Part shown: in pieces, positions 25,401 through 37,943 of the stretch
Layout: each line of letters starts with the position of its first letter
Numbering within the stretch: the stretch's first letter is position 1
The notes under the pieces: generated by a model
The model's database searches: none
What the model saw: only the letters and a program-made list of their open reading frames with translations
Told to the model about the DNA's origin: nothing
Translations under genes and position numbers: made by a program
From: Davidsoniella eucalypti
Lineage: Eukaryota; Ascomycota; Sordariomycetes; Microascales; Ceratocystidaceae
Assembly: GCA_004009845.1 (NCBI GenBank)
Contig: RMBW01000042.1
Span: 310,001-374,000, forward strand
Direction of reading: 5' to 3'
Length of the DNA: 64,000 bases

Positions 25401-28400
25401 ATACAGCTCTCATAATCCTTCGTGCAGAAACATTCTCATTACTTCGAGAACTCAAATGATCATAATATGAAAGAGACTCATTATATAAACCTCATATTAT
25501 GATACTTTTTGTTTAGTTCCTTTATTAATGTCATATCTACATATCGCATCCAGGCTTTAGCATGTATTTTTTTCTGTTATATTAATCAGCCCTTAGCATA
25601 CTTCAACCCTAACAATTTTAATTTAAGATTAGTAACCGTCGTATTGCTGTGGAATACCAGCAGGTAGACGTAAAAGAGTTTACAATAATAATCAAGATCA
25701 GTATATGGAATATTATGAACTGTAAATCTTCTTTTGAATGATTACCTGACGATAGCATTAAAAAGTTGATGATGATCAAGTCTTCAACATAACCCTCCAA
25801 TGTGATAGTTGATATAAGTTCCATTAAAAGCTTTAAGAAGAAACAACAACAAATATTTCTAGATACAGAAAAGTCACGAGTGAACATTATGTATGTAGTT
25901 ATATATTTCTTAGATGTGAGTGATTAGGTACAATATCATAATTGTAGATTCAAGATACAAGACCAGAATTTATATGTTACCTTATGGTGTGAGAATGAGT
26001 GATCTTCATGTATCAGTTATAGGAAGGAAGGATATTCTAGGGGAGAGATTGTTAAGATTTATCAGTCTTATGGAAAAAAGGTGTCATTAGGCACTTCGGG
26101 TTAGCCTTTATTATTCTCAAAGTTAAGTGGTACGTTCCTACAATGGTGGTTACTATATATGCAGGTACAGCTCCCTACTTGGATTATGTTCTTGAATGTA
26201 GTTGTTTCAACAACAATCGTTTACCGAGGATGACCAAAGATGATTGTATTCGATAGGCGAAATAGAGTGATCAATTTGTAAGTTTGATACGCGAGATATA
26301 ACTATACATTTTTGTTGCTTATAATGAAAAGAGTAAAAGGGTTAATAAATGATGATAGAGAATGATGTGGCCGTGGCTTTATGTAATTTTTTTTAGACCT
26401 TATCAGATCTTGTGTTGGCCATCAGTTTGCGATTATCAGGATTGAGCCCTGTGTCTTGTTTTCTATTTCCTACAACATAGCTAAAAGCACTGGACTAGCC
26501 TTGGGTGGTGTAAGAATGAGATACTCATTTATGGAAACTGTACATGTGATGGCTCCCCGTCAACATCAAAGAGTATCACTTACGGTTGAGTTGATAAGTG
26601 TATCAAGATCTAGTAACGTAGCATAATTGATAGCATGGATAGTTCTATCGCTTAATATATAGCCAGGCATCTGGTGACGTTAGATATATGACCTATATGA
26701 GCGGGTTTGGAGTTGTAAGCTTGAGACTAGTTGTAGCTTTTATAATAATAACGCTTTCGGTTCGATCAGCCGGTTATTGTTGCTTTTGTTGTAGTAACAT
26801 GTCATGTTTATAATTCTAGTTCTTTTTAGGCTATGTGGGCGTGATATTTGCCACTTTTTTTTTCATTGCTCATACCATGGATTATAGATCCAGTGAACGC
26901 AAAGAAACTGCTCGTATATTGTAAGAAGTCCATGATAAAGTCATGGGACTATGGTAGATAAACCACATGGTATTTAAGGTATATGGTTCTTTGTCGATCA
27001 GCTGGAACCGGGGGGAAACCGATGAATACATTAGACACAATGACAGATGTAATAGAAACCTTAAGAGTAAATCAAACTAGTGATATTATTTGTTCGCGAG
27101 AAGCAATAGTCTATTCTGGTACATATAACAAACAGTAGGTTACCGTACCTCATTGAACAATGGTCAATTGAAGGCTGGTAAGATGTACAGTCAAAACTCA
27201 ACAAGAGAACGAACTGATGTAAACGGAGTAAAAGTTCACATGATCAGATAAAAAACACTTATGATTTCAGATCAAATTGTATCAAGGCGAGGTCTAGTGG
27301 CAAACTATATTGCCTTCCGGTGGCAGCCAGAAATCCAAGGGCTAAATCTCGTTACAGTTGCTCCGTTGTTGCTAGTCTGGCCTAAGTAACTATGGTAGGA
27401 AATAACTCACGTCCTGTCGTTCAAACATACATAGCTTCACGAAGAGCAAATCCGTTAGAATGGACGGACCAACTTTGAAGCGATTCTCCAGATCATGACC
27501 GTTCATTGGTACCCTCTTGATAGAATTAGGATTAGGAAGGAAGGATTGAAATGGTCCTTTCTCAAACCTTGACAGCTTAAAGTGGGCCTGTACTCGAGAT
27601 GTGGAGCTTGTATTGTGTATGATTGGCGGGAGATGATCTGATTAGATTGATAAGATGGATATAATATCGTCAGAGTGCTTCGATCATCCAAAGTTAGTAG
27701 CGCTTAGAAAGGAAGCTGAGGCACGTACATTTTTTCCTGTTGGCTCGTGAAAAATCTCCAACTTGCCGGAAAACGGACCTCATTTAATACAGCAAAGGCT
27801 AAAACTTTATGTTGCTATACACTGCAATAAAGGTTAGCAGGGTTCACTTCAGCTCTAGTTTAACTACTAGGCTAGAATATTACATGTAGTTCTAAGACTA
27901 GTGTTTGTGATTGTCAAGGATGGCTAGCGACCTCTCGATGGTGTTTATCTTTATGGAAGCTACTTAGCATAAAGCAAAGTTGGGTGGTTGATACTACATA
28001 TACTTGATGAATAGAATTGTTGGTTCCGTGCGAATCACGGTGGCTACCTGACTACAACGCTTAGCATTTAAATATCTAGTCAAGATATATCGTTCCTCGA
28101 AGGGCCAGAGAGATACTACCATAGTGCAGGAGCTTTCTTGAGCCACCTTGGAGTCAGTCTATCACAAGCATATATCACGTTCCGGTTTTAAATTTTAACA
28201 AGTTTACATATTAGCATATTTTTTTTGTAATACGTTGAGCTAACGAATAAGAAATAAATGGCAAATATATGAAACCGGTATTCTTAGTGAAAGATATAAG
28301 TATATCAAAGTGGTGGGCTAAAGATCATATTTAGTCATAAATCATGTCTTGTATTATATTGTGATCTATTGATGGCCGGAAATTCTTATTATACGTCGGG

Positions 28401-28786
28401 ATATATCGTAATGATAAAGTAATGTGCGAGCGCCAAGTTCACTAGAGGGGTATTCTATGTCGAACTAGAATATCCTAAAGCGTCTTTCCCACATGTGATC
28501 CGGTGGGGTTCACTCGGTTCATTTCTCCCACTGTGTCTAAACTCCTCTAGTAGCTTGAAAAAACTATCCCCATGTCCTCTTTGGGCATCTTGAAGACGTT
28601 AGGGTGGGAAGCTAGTGTAATAGCTCCTCGCTTGGTATGGCGAGGATGGAATCCAAGACACAGTTATCAGATCTCGATTTTCTACAGCTTGCGTATAGCT
28701 TCCTCCCGATTTCTATGGAGACCAAACCATAAAGCTCATGAAAAAAGGCAAGAAGAACCACCGAAGACACCGATAGTACGACAGAC

Positions 28787-28796
28787 TCACGTGACC
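28787..28796. promoter_or_regulatory. TCACGTGACC E-box
   Basis: Identical ten bases to the site at 25391-25400, here about 225 bp upstream of the decayed secreted-protein gene. Confidence 0.4.
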
Positions 28797-29018
28797 TTGG
28801 AAAACTAGAAGTTCTTCCATGGAGAAAGTATCTCTATTTTCTACATCAAATGTTATCAGGATAAAAGGTAGGACAGTTCCACCAACTTCTAAGTCAAATT
28901 CTTTCTTTTCCTCTTCCAGCATCTCACTACTCCGCAAGGTTTCCTAGCATCCACTAGGTAATATTTGTTCAATCACTTACTTTAATTTATCTTAATCAAA
29001 CCCTCCACTAAAATCGAA

Positions 29019-29602
29019 GTGAAGTTCTTCACTGTTGCCGCCTTCGCTTCTTCGGCCCTAGCCGTCGACCTGCACCTGGACAATTTCAAGCGTATCTCGT
29101 CCGAGGCTTACACCTGCCACGCTGACTGCGGTATGTATTTCCAGTTTATATCTTAGCAGTCACAACATTGAGGGATCGACGATACTGACACATCATACCA
29201 ACATAGGTTACGCCATCGAGGATGTTTCTTCCCTTGGCTGCGACTCTTCTGAGTGGTTGACTTACCTTGAGGGCTGCGAGGCCTGCGCCCTGACCCAGGA
29301 CATCTGGCAGTACTACGGTGATGAGGTTGAGGCCGCTGCCTCTTCTTGCAGCATCAGCATCACCCTATCCTCTTCCAACGCCTCCTCCAGCGCCACCAGC
29401 GCCGCCGCTTCTGCTGCCACTACTGTTGGTACTGCTGCTTCCACTGTAAGTATTATATATAACAACTCCACACTACTAGATAGTTAATCTAACTTTGCCA
29501 TAGAGTGTTGCTACTGCTATCACCACTGGTGCCGTTCACCGCCGGTGCCAACTCTGGCGCTGTTTTCGGTATGCCTGGCTGGCCTGGCCACGCTGTAAAT
29601 AA
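29019..29602 (+). pseudogene. Decayed small secreted protein gene (GTG start, frameshift)
   Basis: Three exons are apparent: 29019-29130, 29207-29445 and 29504-29602, with GTATGT and GTAAGT donors and TAG acceptors. The product would begin VKFFTVAAFASSALA, a typical secretion signal whose first residue should be Met. The codon is GTG, and no in-frame ATG lies between the upstream stop at 28983 and the first intron. The mature part has six cysteines (TCHADCG, LGCD, EGCEAC, SSC) followed by a Ser/Ala/Thr-rich linker. After SVATAITTGA the frame goes to unrelated Trp/Arg/Cys-rich sequence and stops at 29602. Removing one T at 29535-29536 would continue the Ala/Gly/Thr theme (TAGANSGAVFGMPG) to a stop at 29636. 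It resembles GPI-linked or cell-wall proteins of unknown function. A functional non-AUG start or a sequencing error remains possible. Confidence 0.6.
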
Positions 29603-31111
29603 GATATTTACACATTTCCAAAACACCAAGTGGTAAAAACGAGAAGGCTCCCCTGCTGTTGAGCCGTCAAGCTCTTTCCGTTCGTCATACTGCGTACTGG
29701 CTCTGCCTTTTGCAGCCTTATAATACTTAATTTATCATAATTCGCGTATCCATGGTCAAGTCAAGGACATGTCGCACTCATTATTTATACAAAAGATAAA
29801 TTTCAATATGGATGCTCAGAAAGATGTGACAGTGCGACATGTGATATTGTACCTAGCTCGTGATGCTGTATAAGAGTTGACAGCTGTCAGCAGGTGTCCA
29901 GACATGGTGCGTCACCTGCAAGACGGCAGTCCAGATGACGAACCTTGCAGTTGAAGACAGGCACGTGTATATGCACTCTTAAGCTATGTATGTACATATG
30001 ACCGCACATCAAGCGACCAACCTTTAGACGATGCAGTGAAACGTGAGAGTCCGGTAGCCGAATCCCGGAACCCATATATTCAGAGCGTTGAAAAACGGCA
30101 AAAACGCGATATCCTTTGCGCCAACGCGCTTTATCTTCATTTATCTCTGGCCAACTTCACCTAGAGTCCAATCCGCCTATTCTATCGACTTCGCCGCCAA
30201 GATAAGCACCATAGCTTTCTTTGCTGTGATTCCACTAACTCTGTGGGGCTTTGTTTACTCTCAGACCTCGCCTCAACCAATCATAAACGCGTTTCGCGCC
30301 CATTGCACCCTAGTCCTTGGTTATTTTATTGCCTGCATCTGGACTGGATTAGTGGATTTGCCTCCCCAAACAAAGCAACGCCCAGCCACCAGCTACTCTG
30401 CTTTGCGCAACAGCACAGTTCGAGTTGATAATTGATGCTAAATATTCGTAGGAGCTTCACCGGAGAGTCCATAGCTTGTGAAAGGCTCGCTACCCGAGGC
30501 TTGTTTGTAGGTGTCTAGCTCGGAATAGAGCCTCTCTCTATCATTGGATGTCACTGAACTTGTCCGTTTAACATCCTCTGACCTTTCCTATCATTTTTCA
30601 CCGTGTAAATCCTTTGTTATAGCTCAAGTCGCCAGGCGAAGCGACCGCTCGTCCCTAAAATACGATACGTTTCTGTTGCAGAGAATACTACTAAACGTTC
30701 TGCTACCAATATTTCTGCCAGGCGGACCAACCAGGGTCTGTCCAGCGTTAGATCCAGTTTACCGACTTAGCGAGCGAAACTGGAATAAAAGCCAGCCCTG
30801 AACTTCATTCTGCGATCTTGCGATACCGATATCGATATTGATTGCTCTATCTCATATTTGCGCCCACCCCTCTATTTCTCCCTTGACGGAGATTCGGCCA
30901 ATATAGTGACGTTGAAGAACGTCTGATGAACTGCCGTTGCCCGATCACGGCTTTCTGTCATATTCTCCTCTGATTGTCTTTTTTCTCTTCACCTACCGCA
31001 CCGCCTCGTCCTCAATCGCATTGTGTGATGCTTATCGATTGGTCTCTCGACACCTTTGACTTGTATCCAATTCAGTCTGTCTCCAAAATCGCACTGTACA
31101 TTGTATTCTAA
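29603..31111. other. Intergenic, upstream of the Pex22-like gene
   Basis: The first 100 bases are the 3' part of the decayed gene. A 115-codon frame at 30088-30435 (plus) contains a hydrophobic segment but has no family I recognise and does not begin with ATG. The last 250 bases are pyrimidine-rich (TCTCC, TTTTTTCTCTTC) and probably hold the Pex22-like promoter and leader. Confidence 0.5.
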
Positions 31112-32514
31112 ATGGCCGAAGGCACGTCGTCGCGTTCACGCAGAGGCGCCTGGAGTTATATCGTACCGTTGTCTGTCACAGTCGCTGTAGCTACCTTGGG
31201 AGTTGCCGCATGGGTTCTAAGCCAACGTGATAATGAAGAAGACGCTGAGGCAGACCTAGACTATGACGATGTCGACGCTCGCAATTCGTACGAAACCCAC
31301 CGAGAACGCCGCGAACACGATACGGCTGGCGCCAATATTACCGGTGACCGAAATGCTACACCGGGTCCGGAGCCCGAGAATCACGAGCCTTCCTGGGGCC
31401 AGCAGGTTTCCGATGCTATTTCTCGCACATCAAGCCCGAGCAACATCTACAACTACGTAAAGGACAGCATTTCAGGTGTCATAAATCCCACTCTATCGCC
31501 AATTGGTGAGCACAGCCAGGCTGTCTTCCCTGACCACAACAACTGGTCGGAAGAGGCTGACCAGCGCAATCACCCCGACAAAGATGTCACCGCCGCCGTA
31601 ACTGCCACGACGCAAGTAACGACCGAGAACGTAACAAGCGATCCGCAGCCACAGGACCGCGAATCGAAGCTAGCACCTCTAGAAACTATCAACCGTCCCT
31701 CATCACGCCTCAGCACCCATTCGCGCATATCTTCTCGTGGCAACCGCAAGACTGTCGCCATCGTGGTTTCCGCCGACTTCCAGCAGGTTGATCTTGACGA
31801 TCAATCCTTTCATGAACAAGCTGTAAGCGAACCGAAAAGACATACACAAAGCATAGTGATAACAGTTACTAACATTCACTAGTCCATTCTATCCCATATC
31901 CCTAAGAACCTTGATCTAGAAAAGAACAAGCTTTACGTTCTGATTTACGCCCCGTGCTTGAAGGACACTCCACATGCACCACCTTCTCTCAGCTCATCGT
32001 TCTCTAACATAGGACATGATCAAGCACAGTCACCGGCCGGAAGCCCTCTGTAAGTTGCATCCGTATTACGTGATATATGGTGATAGATCTGGCTAACATC
32101 AAGCTTAGTATGCACCCTTCCAGCAGCATGGCCGTGTACAACTCTATCTACTCCCAAGCCCTGAACTTAGTTGAAAATGATGCAATGGTCCTAAACTTTA
32201 CCAGTGCTACCGGCCATCTTCATATCCTTCGGTCCCTCAACCCAGAAATTATCTACCTTCAGGAGTCCCTATCTGGCGAGAAGGGTGGCTATATTACCCA
32301 GCTCCAATCTTGGTATCGCTACGATGTCATTGTTGTAGTTGATGCTGAGGCTGATAGCGGTGGCATTGCTGACAGCGATACTGAAGCCGAAAAGGATAGC
32401 GGAACTTTCAAGCCGAGATGGTGGCGCAACCCTGACCGGGTAGCACGTGGAAAGGGCATAATTGTTGTTGACGGCTCACGATTGCAAGACGACTGGCGCA
32501 GGCGGTTAGAGTAA
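31112..32514 (+). CDS. Peroxin 22-like membrane protein
   Basis: Pex22 anchors the ubiquitin-conjugating enzyme Pex4 on the peroxisome for recycling of the import receptor Pex5. This gene matches the filamentous-fungal Pex22-like family. Exons are 31112-31822, 31883-32049 and 32109-32514, giving 427 residues. One transmembrane helix lies at about residues 14-36 (IVPLSVTVAVATLGVAAWVL), right after a short basic N terminus (RSRRGAW). An acidic and disordered stretch follows to about 210. From about 213 there is a Rossmann/HAD-like domain: KTVAIVVSADF, then SILSHIP, then KLYVLIYAP, then VYNSIYSQAL, then IIYLQESL, then the C-terminal WWRNPDRVARGKGIIVVDGSR and DDWRRRLE. Introns have GTAAG donors, and the first has a TTACTAAC branch site. 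The TAA at 32512 overlaps a GTAAGT string, so a further 3' exon cannot be excluded. The family is moderately diverged, so the Pex4-anchor role is inferred. Confidence 0.72.
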
Positions 32515-33583
32515 GTCGATGAATAAGGCTGAAATTAGTGGTTTAAGTCTAAAACACCAGTATATATAGGAGCCAATCTACGCTCACTATGAGTTTATAT
32601 GTGTATTTGGTATTTTGTTTTCTATTTTTTGGATTTCTTGTACTTAGGAATAACGTGCCATGGGTGTCTCTCATGATATTACGAATGAAGACATGCAATA
32701 CGAGTATTATCGTCCATATAGCTGTGACTTACAATTTCCCGTACCAAAATGGGTGGCGGTAATTACGTACACGTGACTTGTTTCGGTAAATCTATGTGGC
32801 GCCCCAACTGCACGCCACAGCACCTAGTAGCTTTGGCCTTCCCATGCTAGGCTGAACTGTTTTATCGCGCTGCAAAATGCACCTCTAATTTGTACAGGTT
32901 AAACTTGGTCTATCCTAGTGAAACCCCACATCTTTCGCGCAGCAGGGAGACCTTCGCTGAACACGCTTTGTCTACACCAAACAGGTCATCAATTTACACC
33001 TTGATACCACAAAATCCATCAATTCAATACATGTTTTCATCTCGAAATCCATCAATTTTGCGTTAGCCGTTGTCGCAATATCGTCTCTGAGGGTTATTCA
33101 TGGCTTTTTCCCAATAATAATCGTCCTCTTTGCCATCATTTTCTCGCCATTAATAGCTTGGCGCCCTCCGGAGCCTTCCCTATTTCACCATATTAAATCA
33201 AGCCTTCTCTCGATGTATGCGACATACCCCGAATAATATTACTGAATCAAGCTTCTCGAAGATTCATCAATAAACACACGCCATTGCGCGTAGCGTGTAG
33301 CTTTATTTTTTCCATATAGTTATATACGAGTCATCCATCTATTATCTTCCATCGCTTGCTCTTGCGCCCATTCGACCATCCGTCGCATTTCGGCGCATCT
33401 CGGCGCCCTGTCTTTTTTTGCGTGCGTCTTCACGTTTAATCGCATGTGGTAGCCTCGCGCCACCGCGATCTTTTTCTATCGCATTGCCAACGCCGCAAAT
33501 AGTCGATATACTATACGCCAGGCTCATATACACCATCTCCTACTACACTCTGTATTTTTCTTCGTATTTCCAGTGTCGCAACC
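32515..33583. other. Intergenic, Spt20 promoter region
   Basis: No gene seen. Contains an ACACGTGACT E-box-like site near 32769, a CCAATAATAATC element near 33111 and pyrimidine-rich leader sequence directly before the Spt20 start. Confidence 0.5.
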
Positions 33584-36500
33584 ATGGCTCCTACTGTGGC
33601 GGCTACACCTGTACATCCGCCCAACCTTCCGGGTCCGGGCAAGATAAAGAGAATGTCCGCAAATCTCATCGGACATGGCGCTACCAATGCGCGCAACTCT
33701 ACCACAACCTCCAATAACAACAAGAAGGTTCAAATCAACAGTACACCAAGTGCCTCTCTCCCTATTGTTCCCGTCCAAGTTACTCCCATCAAACCTCCAA
33801 CGATCAAGACCCGCATAGAACCTCCAAATCATGCGACCACTCGCAACTCCAAGAACAGCGCAGGTCTCAGATCAGCATCATTTGCCCATGATGGCTTCAA
33901 CAACCAGCTTGCAGGGCGCCTCCCATATGGTACGCCACCCGAGCTTCGTTTCCTAGCTCCGATGCATTTGTAATATCATATACTAATAATCAATGTCTTC
34001 CAGATATCACCTCGAAATACATTCTCAAAAAACATGCTGGTCGTCCACCATCTCTGATAGTTCATCTTCACCCAACACACTTCAAATTTGACCAACAAGA
34101 TAGCGTGTTCTCATATCAATCGCCAATGCGGATATTCCTTCAAAGCCTCCGAACACATACAATTCCACATGATCTTATGATCTTCTTCACGCGCGCTGAA
34201 GTAGCATTCTATGATGGGTCATTAATTGTACAAATACACGACCATAGAAGTGCTGCTCAGGAAAAGGAGTCCAGCAAGCAGGAACTTGCCCAAAAAAAGG
34301 CTGCTCAAGCTTCTATCCATAACAACAATTCTTTTGTTACGCCTTCGCCATATGTCCCCTACGTTCCTGATGGTAGTCAGATCAAAAAGGGTGATAGCTA
34401 CTCGAGTGACGACAAGGACAAGGTGAAGCAGGAAGCCAACGGCAAAGGGAAAGACTCTAAATCAAAGACAAGAGTTTTCACAGTCGTCATGCTCCCAACA
34501 CCCGAAACATTAGCCTCTGATCTCCTCATCAAGGCTACTACTCCTCTCGACAACAGTTCGTTAGCTATGTCGCCTGCTACACCAATCACCACTGTCCCGC
34601 CAACGCCAGCAATCTCCGGTCCTCTAGCGAAACGCCAAAAGAAAGGTGTGATGGAGATCGACGGGTCGAATAATCGCGAAGTAGAAGCATCTATTCTTCT
34701 ACAGACAACCCCACGGTTGTTCTTGGAGCCAGTGAATAATGCAGCCGACATGATAATGGTTCTTGAAGCCTTTTCCCACTCGAAACACTCAGCGGCCATG
34801 CCCCAACCAAAGAGCCGCAAACGCACTGTCGCTGAAATGGAAGCTGATGAAGCCTTCATTGCTGATCACGAGCGGTATATGCTTATCCTTGATGATCGTC
34901 TTGGGCCCTCGAATTCCACTACCCAGAACGCCAATGCCAATGGCGATGCTGACTCGTCAGCAGCTGCTAAGACATTCGAGCGTTTCAATCGTTTGTCCGA
35001 TATACGTAAAGCACAGGAAGAAAAGCAGGCCGAAGAGAAAATCAAGGCTGAGAACGCCCGACGTCTTGCTGAGCAAACCCGTATACAACAGCAACAAGAG
35101 CAGAAGGAACAAGCTGAACAAGCAAAAGCCGCTGCCGCCGCCGAGGCAGAACGTCAACGCATTCAGCAGAAGGCTGCAACTATGCAAAAGGAAGCCGCCA
35201 GGAAGAAGGCTGCTGCTGTCAATCCACTCCAGCAGCAACAGGTCAAAGCCCGCATGCTCGCTCAACAGCAACAGCAACAACAGCAGCAACAACATCAACA
35301 ACAGCAGCAACAGCAGCATCAACAGCAGCATCAACATCAACATCAACAGCAGCAGCAGCAGCAACTACAGCAACAGGCAATGGCCCGCGCCAATCAAAAT
35401 CAATCAGATCAGCAATCTGGTCAACCAGTCCTGAGTCAAATGCAAACCCCGGCTCAGACTCAAGCGTTGGGCCAGGCTCAAGCTACGGTTTCTCAATCAC
35501 AAAGCACGCCACAACTCGCCAACAATGTTCCTCCGAATGCCACTCCCACCATGTCAAGTGTACCAATCAACGGAATGCCAGTGGCAGGCAACACGATGCG
35601 TTTCAATCAACAAAATCAGCCAGTGGTATCATCACCTGTTGTACACAATGGGACGCCTATACAAGCTTCGTCGCCTATGCTTGGTGGTGTCAATATGCAG
35701 CAGACCAATTCCAATATTGCCGGCAGTCCTCCTCGTCCACCTTCTGCTATGCAGGGTCACGCCGTTCCTATGGCCGTTAGCATGTCTGCCCGAAGCCATC
35801 AAAGTCATAACCAGGGCACTCCCCGCATGGCCAACGCCACCCCAACAATGGGACCTACCAGAACTCCTGTTATCGGAACAGCAATGGCTCAAACACCACG
35901 GATGTCACAGGCTAGCCCGCCTCCTGTCATGATGGCCGGTCATTCGAACATGGGAACTCCCACCATGGTCAATGGTCAGAGCATCCCTCAGACTATTCGC
36001 CTTTCCGCCATGCAAGCACAGCAAAGAGCGGCCGCATTGCAAGCCGCCCAGCAGCAGCTCGCTGCAAACGGTATGATCAATGGTCAGCAGCTCACGCAGG
36101 CTCAGAAACAAATTCTACAACAAAGAATGATAGCCCAGCAGCAACAACAGCAGCAGCAGCAACAACTCGCTATGATCCGCCAACAGCAAAGCATAATGAC
36201 AGCCAATGGTGTTGCGCCTCAGCAACAACAACAATTCCTAGCACAGCAGTTTGCTGCTATTCAGCAACAGCAACAGCAACAACAACAAGCCCAGATGACT
36301 CCTCAAATGCAAGCTCAAATGCAAGCCAGGGCTCAGATGATGAGGGCCCAGCAAGGAATGATGGCTGGTAATGGAAACATCCAAGCGGCTCTACTCATAC
36401 AACAGCAGCAAATGCAACAACAGCAAATGCAGCAACAGCAGCAGCAACAGCTTGCCCAGCAGCAACTTGTCCAGCAGCAGCTTGCCCAGCAACAACAACA

Positions 36501-36840
36501 ACAGCAAATGCAAGCACAGCTGCAAATGCAGGCGCAGATGCAGGCGCAAGCACAGGCCCAGGCACAGACCCAAATGTCTCTCACTCCTCAACAAGCGTCA
36601 GTCTTACGGACACTGATGCCCCAAGAGGTTGAGGCCATTCGAATGCAGTCGACACAATTATTCATGACGCAAATGAATACTTTAGTCGCTAGAGCAGGCG
36701 GGCAGGAAAACATCACTCAAGAAATGACCGACACTCTCAAGAAAAAGTGTTTTTTCCACACTCAAAAGAACTTTGCGAACCGAAAGATTCAACAAGCTCG
36801 TCAGAATTCCATGATGATGGGCCAACAAAGCATGCAATAA
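33584..36840 (+). CDS. SAGA complex subunit Spt20
   Basis: Spt20 is a structural subunit of the SAGA co-activator (histone acetyltransferase) in the nucleus, needed to hold the complex together. Exon 1 is 33584-33929 and exon 2 is 34004-36840. The 74-bp intron has donor GTACGC, branch TACTAAT at 33981 and acceptor CAG. The product has 1060 residues. The conserved Spt20 domain starts across the junction: YDITSKYILKKHAGRPPSL, then VHLHPTHFKFDQQDSVFSY, then SPMRIFLQSLRTHTIPHDL and FTRAEVAFYDGSLIVQIHD (about 115-220), with a second part near LLQTTPRLFLEP. A charged Ala/Glu/Lys/Gln coiled coil follows (about 440-530). The rest is low-complexity, with long polyglutamine, Gln/His and Gln/Met tracts, closing on a short conserved-looking tail (FFHTQKNFANRKIQQARQ). 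The ATG follows a pyrimidine-rich leader. Strong call. Confidence 0.9.
35263..35385 (+). repeat. CAG/CAA/CAT repeat encoding Gln/His tract in Spt20
   Basis: About 40 codons, almost all CAG, CAA or CAT, encode glutamine with interspersed histidine. Mixed codons make simple slippage less likely than for a pure CAG run. Further glutamine tracts lie near 36136-36165, 36262-36290, 36403-36510 within the same gene. Confidence 0.9.
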
Positions 36841-37464
36841 CACACTACATTAACACTACTCCTACACATCTTGAATCTACACAATAGATTTTTGATCTAT
36901 CTACTACTTCTTCGGTTTTGTGTCTCCCTTTCATGTACTAATTTTTCTACAACCCTTTTTTTTTCTTTTCTCTTTATATTTCCCGTTTTGTTCTATTTTC
37001 ATTTCCATACCTATGTTCATTGTTACGGGGTTTTGGCGTCTCAAAGGTTTACGAACGAACTTCAGGTGTTTTTTCTTTTCTTCTTTTTTTCACAGTTATA
37101 TCGCTGTCACTTGTTTCTTTCTTGTTTTTTCCCCGTCGGTTTCACGGAGATCATGTGTTGACTTTTTTTTATCTGGAGGTTGTTTTCTTATTTTCAAGCA
37201 GTATCTTTGGCTATCCTTATGACTGGTACAGTCGTACTTTGGAGGTTTTGATCTTCAAAATACACAATGTCTCTCCGTCATTGATTTATTTTTTACACTA
37301 GTTTCAAACTGGGGGTTTTTCGCCATCCATTAAATCTAATATGATTTTTCAAGCATAAATGAAATCTATTTTCTTATCATAATGATAACTAATGAATTTT
37401 AAATGAAGCTTTACAACTACATGTGTCTGTCAACAAAACTCCCGATATGACTTAGGGTTAAATA

Positions 37465-37490
37465 CACGTGTCGTATGTGGTTTCACGTGA
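37465..37490. promoter_or_regulatory. Paired CACGTG E-boxes
   Basis: ACACGTGT at 37464-37471 and TCACGTGA at 37483-37490, spaced 13 bases between cores, about 640 bp upstream of the Atg27 start. The pair is flanked by CCCGAT (37441) and ATCGGG (37489), so the block is itself loosely palindromic. Confidence 0.4.
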
Positions 37491-37896
37491 TCGGGCGAGC
37501 TGCTAACAGTCATGTGGGCCATGAGGCATGACGACATCAGCCAGGCAGACAAGCTTGCTGTTGAAGATTGATCGTGAATATTTCAATTTCCCAAGACGAT
37601 CGGTACCTATCTTGTCGGCCTTGGTTATTCCTGTACCTTTTCGCTTCTTTGGTCTCGAGGTTAAAAGACCACAACCCTAATTCAGCCATCCATTCTGAAA
37701 TTTCAGCTTCTCTATAGGGACAGCAGTACAATAAACAACAAGGCTTTGGTTTTTTGCTTAGGTAGTCAACATACCAATCACTGCCAAGTTTGCCTTTTGC
37801 TCTTATTGCTGGTGCCTATTCAAGCAGGTTTAGCTTGTAATCGCTCGAGTTTAACCATTTTACGAACCTGACCGAGTCAGTGCTTGTTAGTTTATA

Positions 37897-37943
37897 GCTA
37901 GCTAGGAGCCGCAAGCCTATATGCACATGCTAGCCTAGCTAGC
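37897..37943. promoter_or_regulatory. 10-bp inverted repeat upstream of Atg27
   Basis: GCTAGCTAGG at 37897-37906 and its exact reverse complement CCTAGCTAGC at 37934-37943, with a 27-base spacer, about 185 bp upstream of the Atg27 ATG. It could be a binding site for a dimeric factor; the factor is unknown. Confidence 0.4.

Larger units (their letters stand above)
25109..29018. other. AT-rich gene-free interval
   Basis: Divergent intergenic region between eIF2B gamma and the decayed secreted-protein gene. The first 300 bases should contain the eIF2B gamma promoter. From about 25.4 to 28.5 kb the DNA is AT-rich with scattered stops. One 80-codon open stretch (about 26393-26616, plus) and a minus-strand frame at 25618-25887 containing YVEDLIII were examined, and neither could be assigned. 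The interval may be decayed repeat DNA like that at 21.3-23.3 kb. Confidence 0.5.

Noticed and set aside
25618..25887. Minus-strand frame with YVEDLIII resembling the reverse transcriptase YVDD box
   Set aside because: Only one short motif matches, with Asp replaced by Glu, and the flanking residues do not fit copia or gypsy reverse transcriptase.
30088..30435. 115-codon frame with a hydrophobic segment upstream of the Pex22-like gene
   Set aside because: Starts without ATG and has no family resemblance; it is probably promoter sequence.
32512..32571. Possible extra intron at the end of the Pex22-like gene (GTAAGT to TATAG)
   Set aside because: The conserved C terminus (DDWRRRLE) is already complete, and the sequence after the putative acceptor does not resemble the family.
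36333..36594. Cysteine-rich and leucine-rich frames on the minus strand
   Set aside because: They are shadows of the CAG/CAA repeats of Spt20 (TGC and CTG on the reverse strand).
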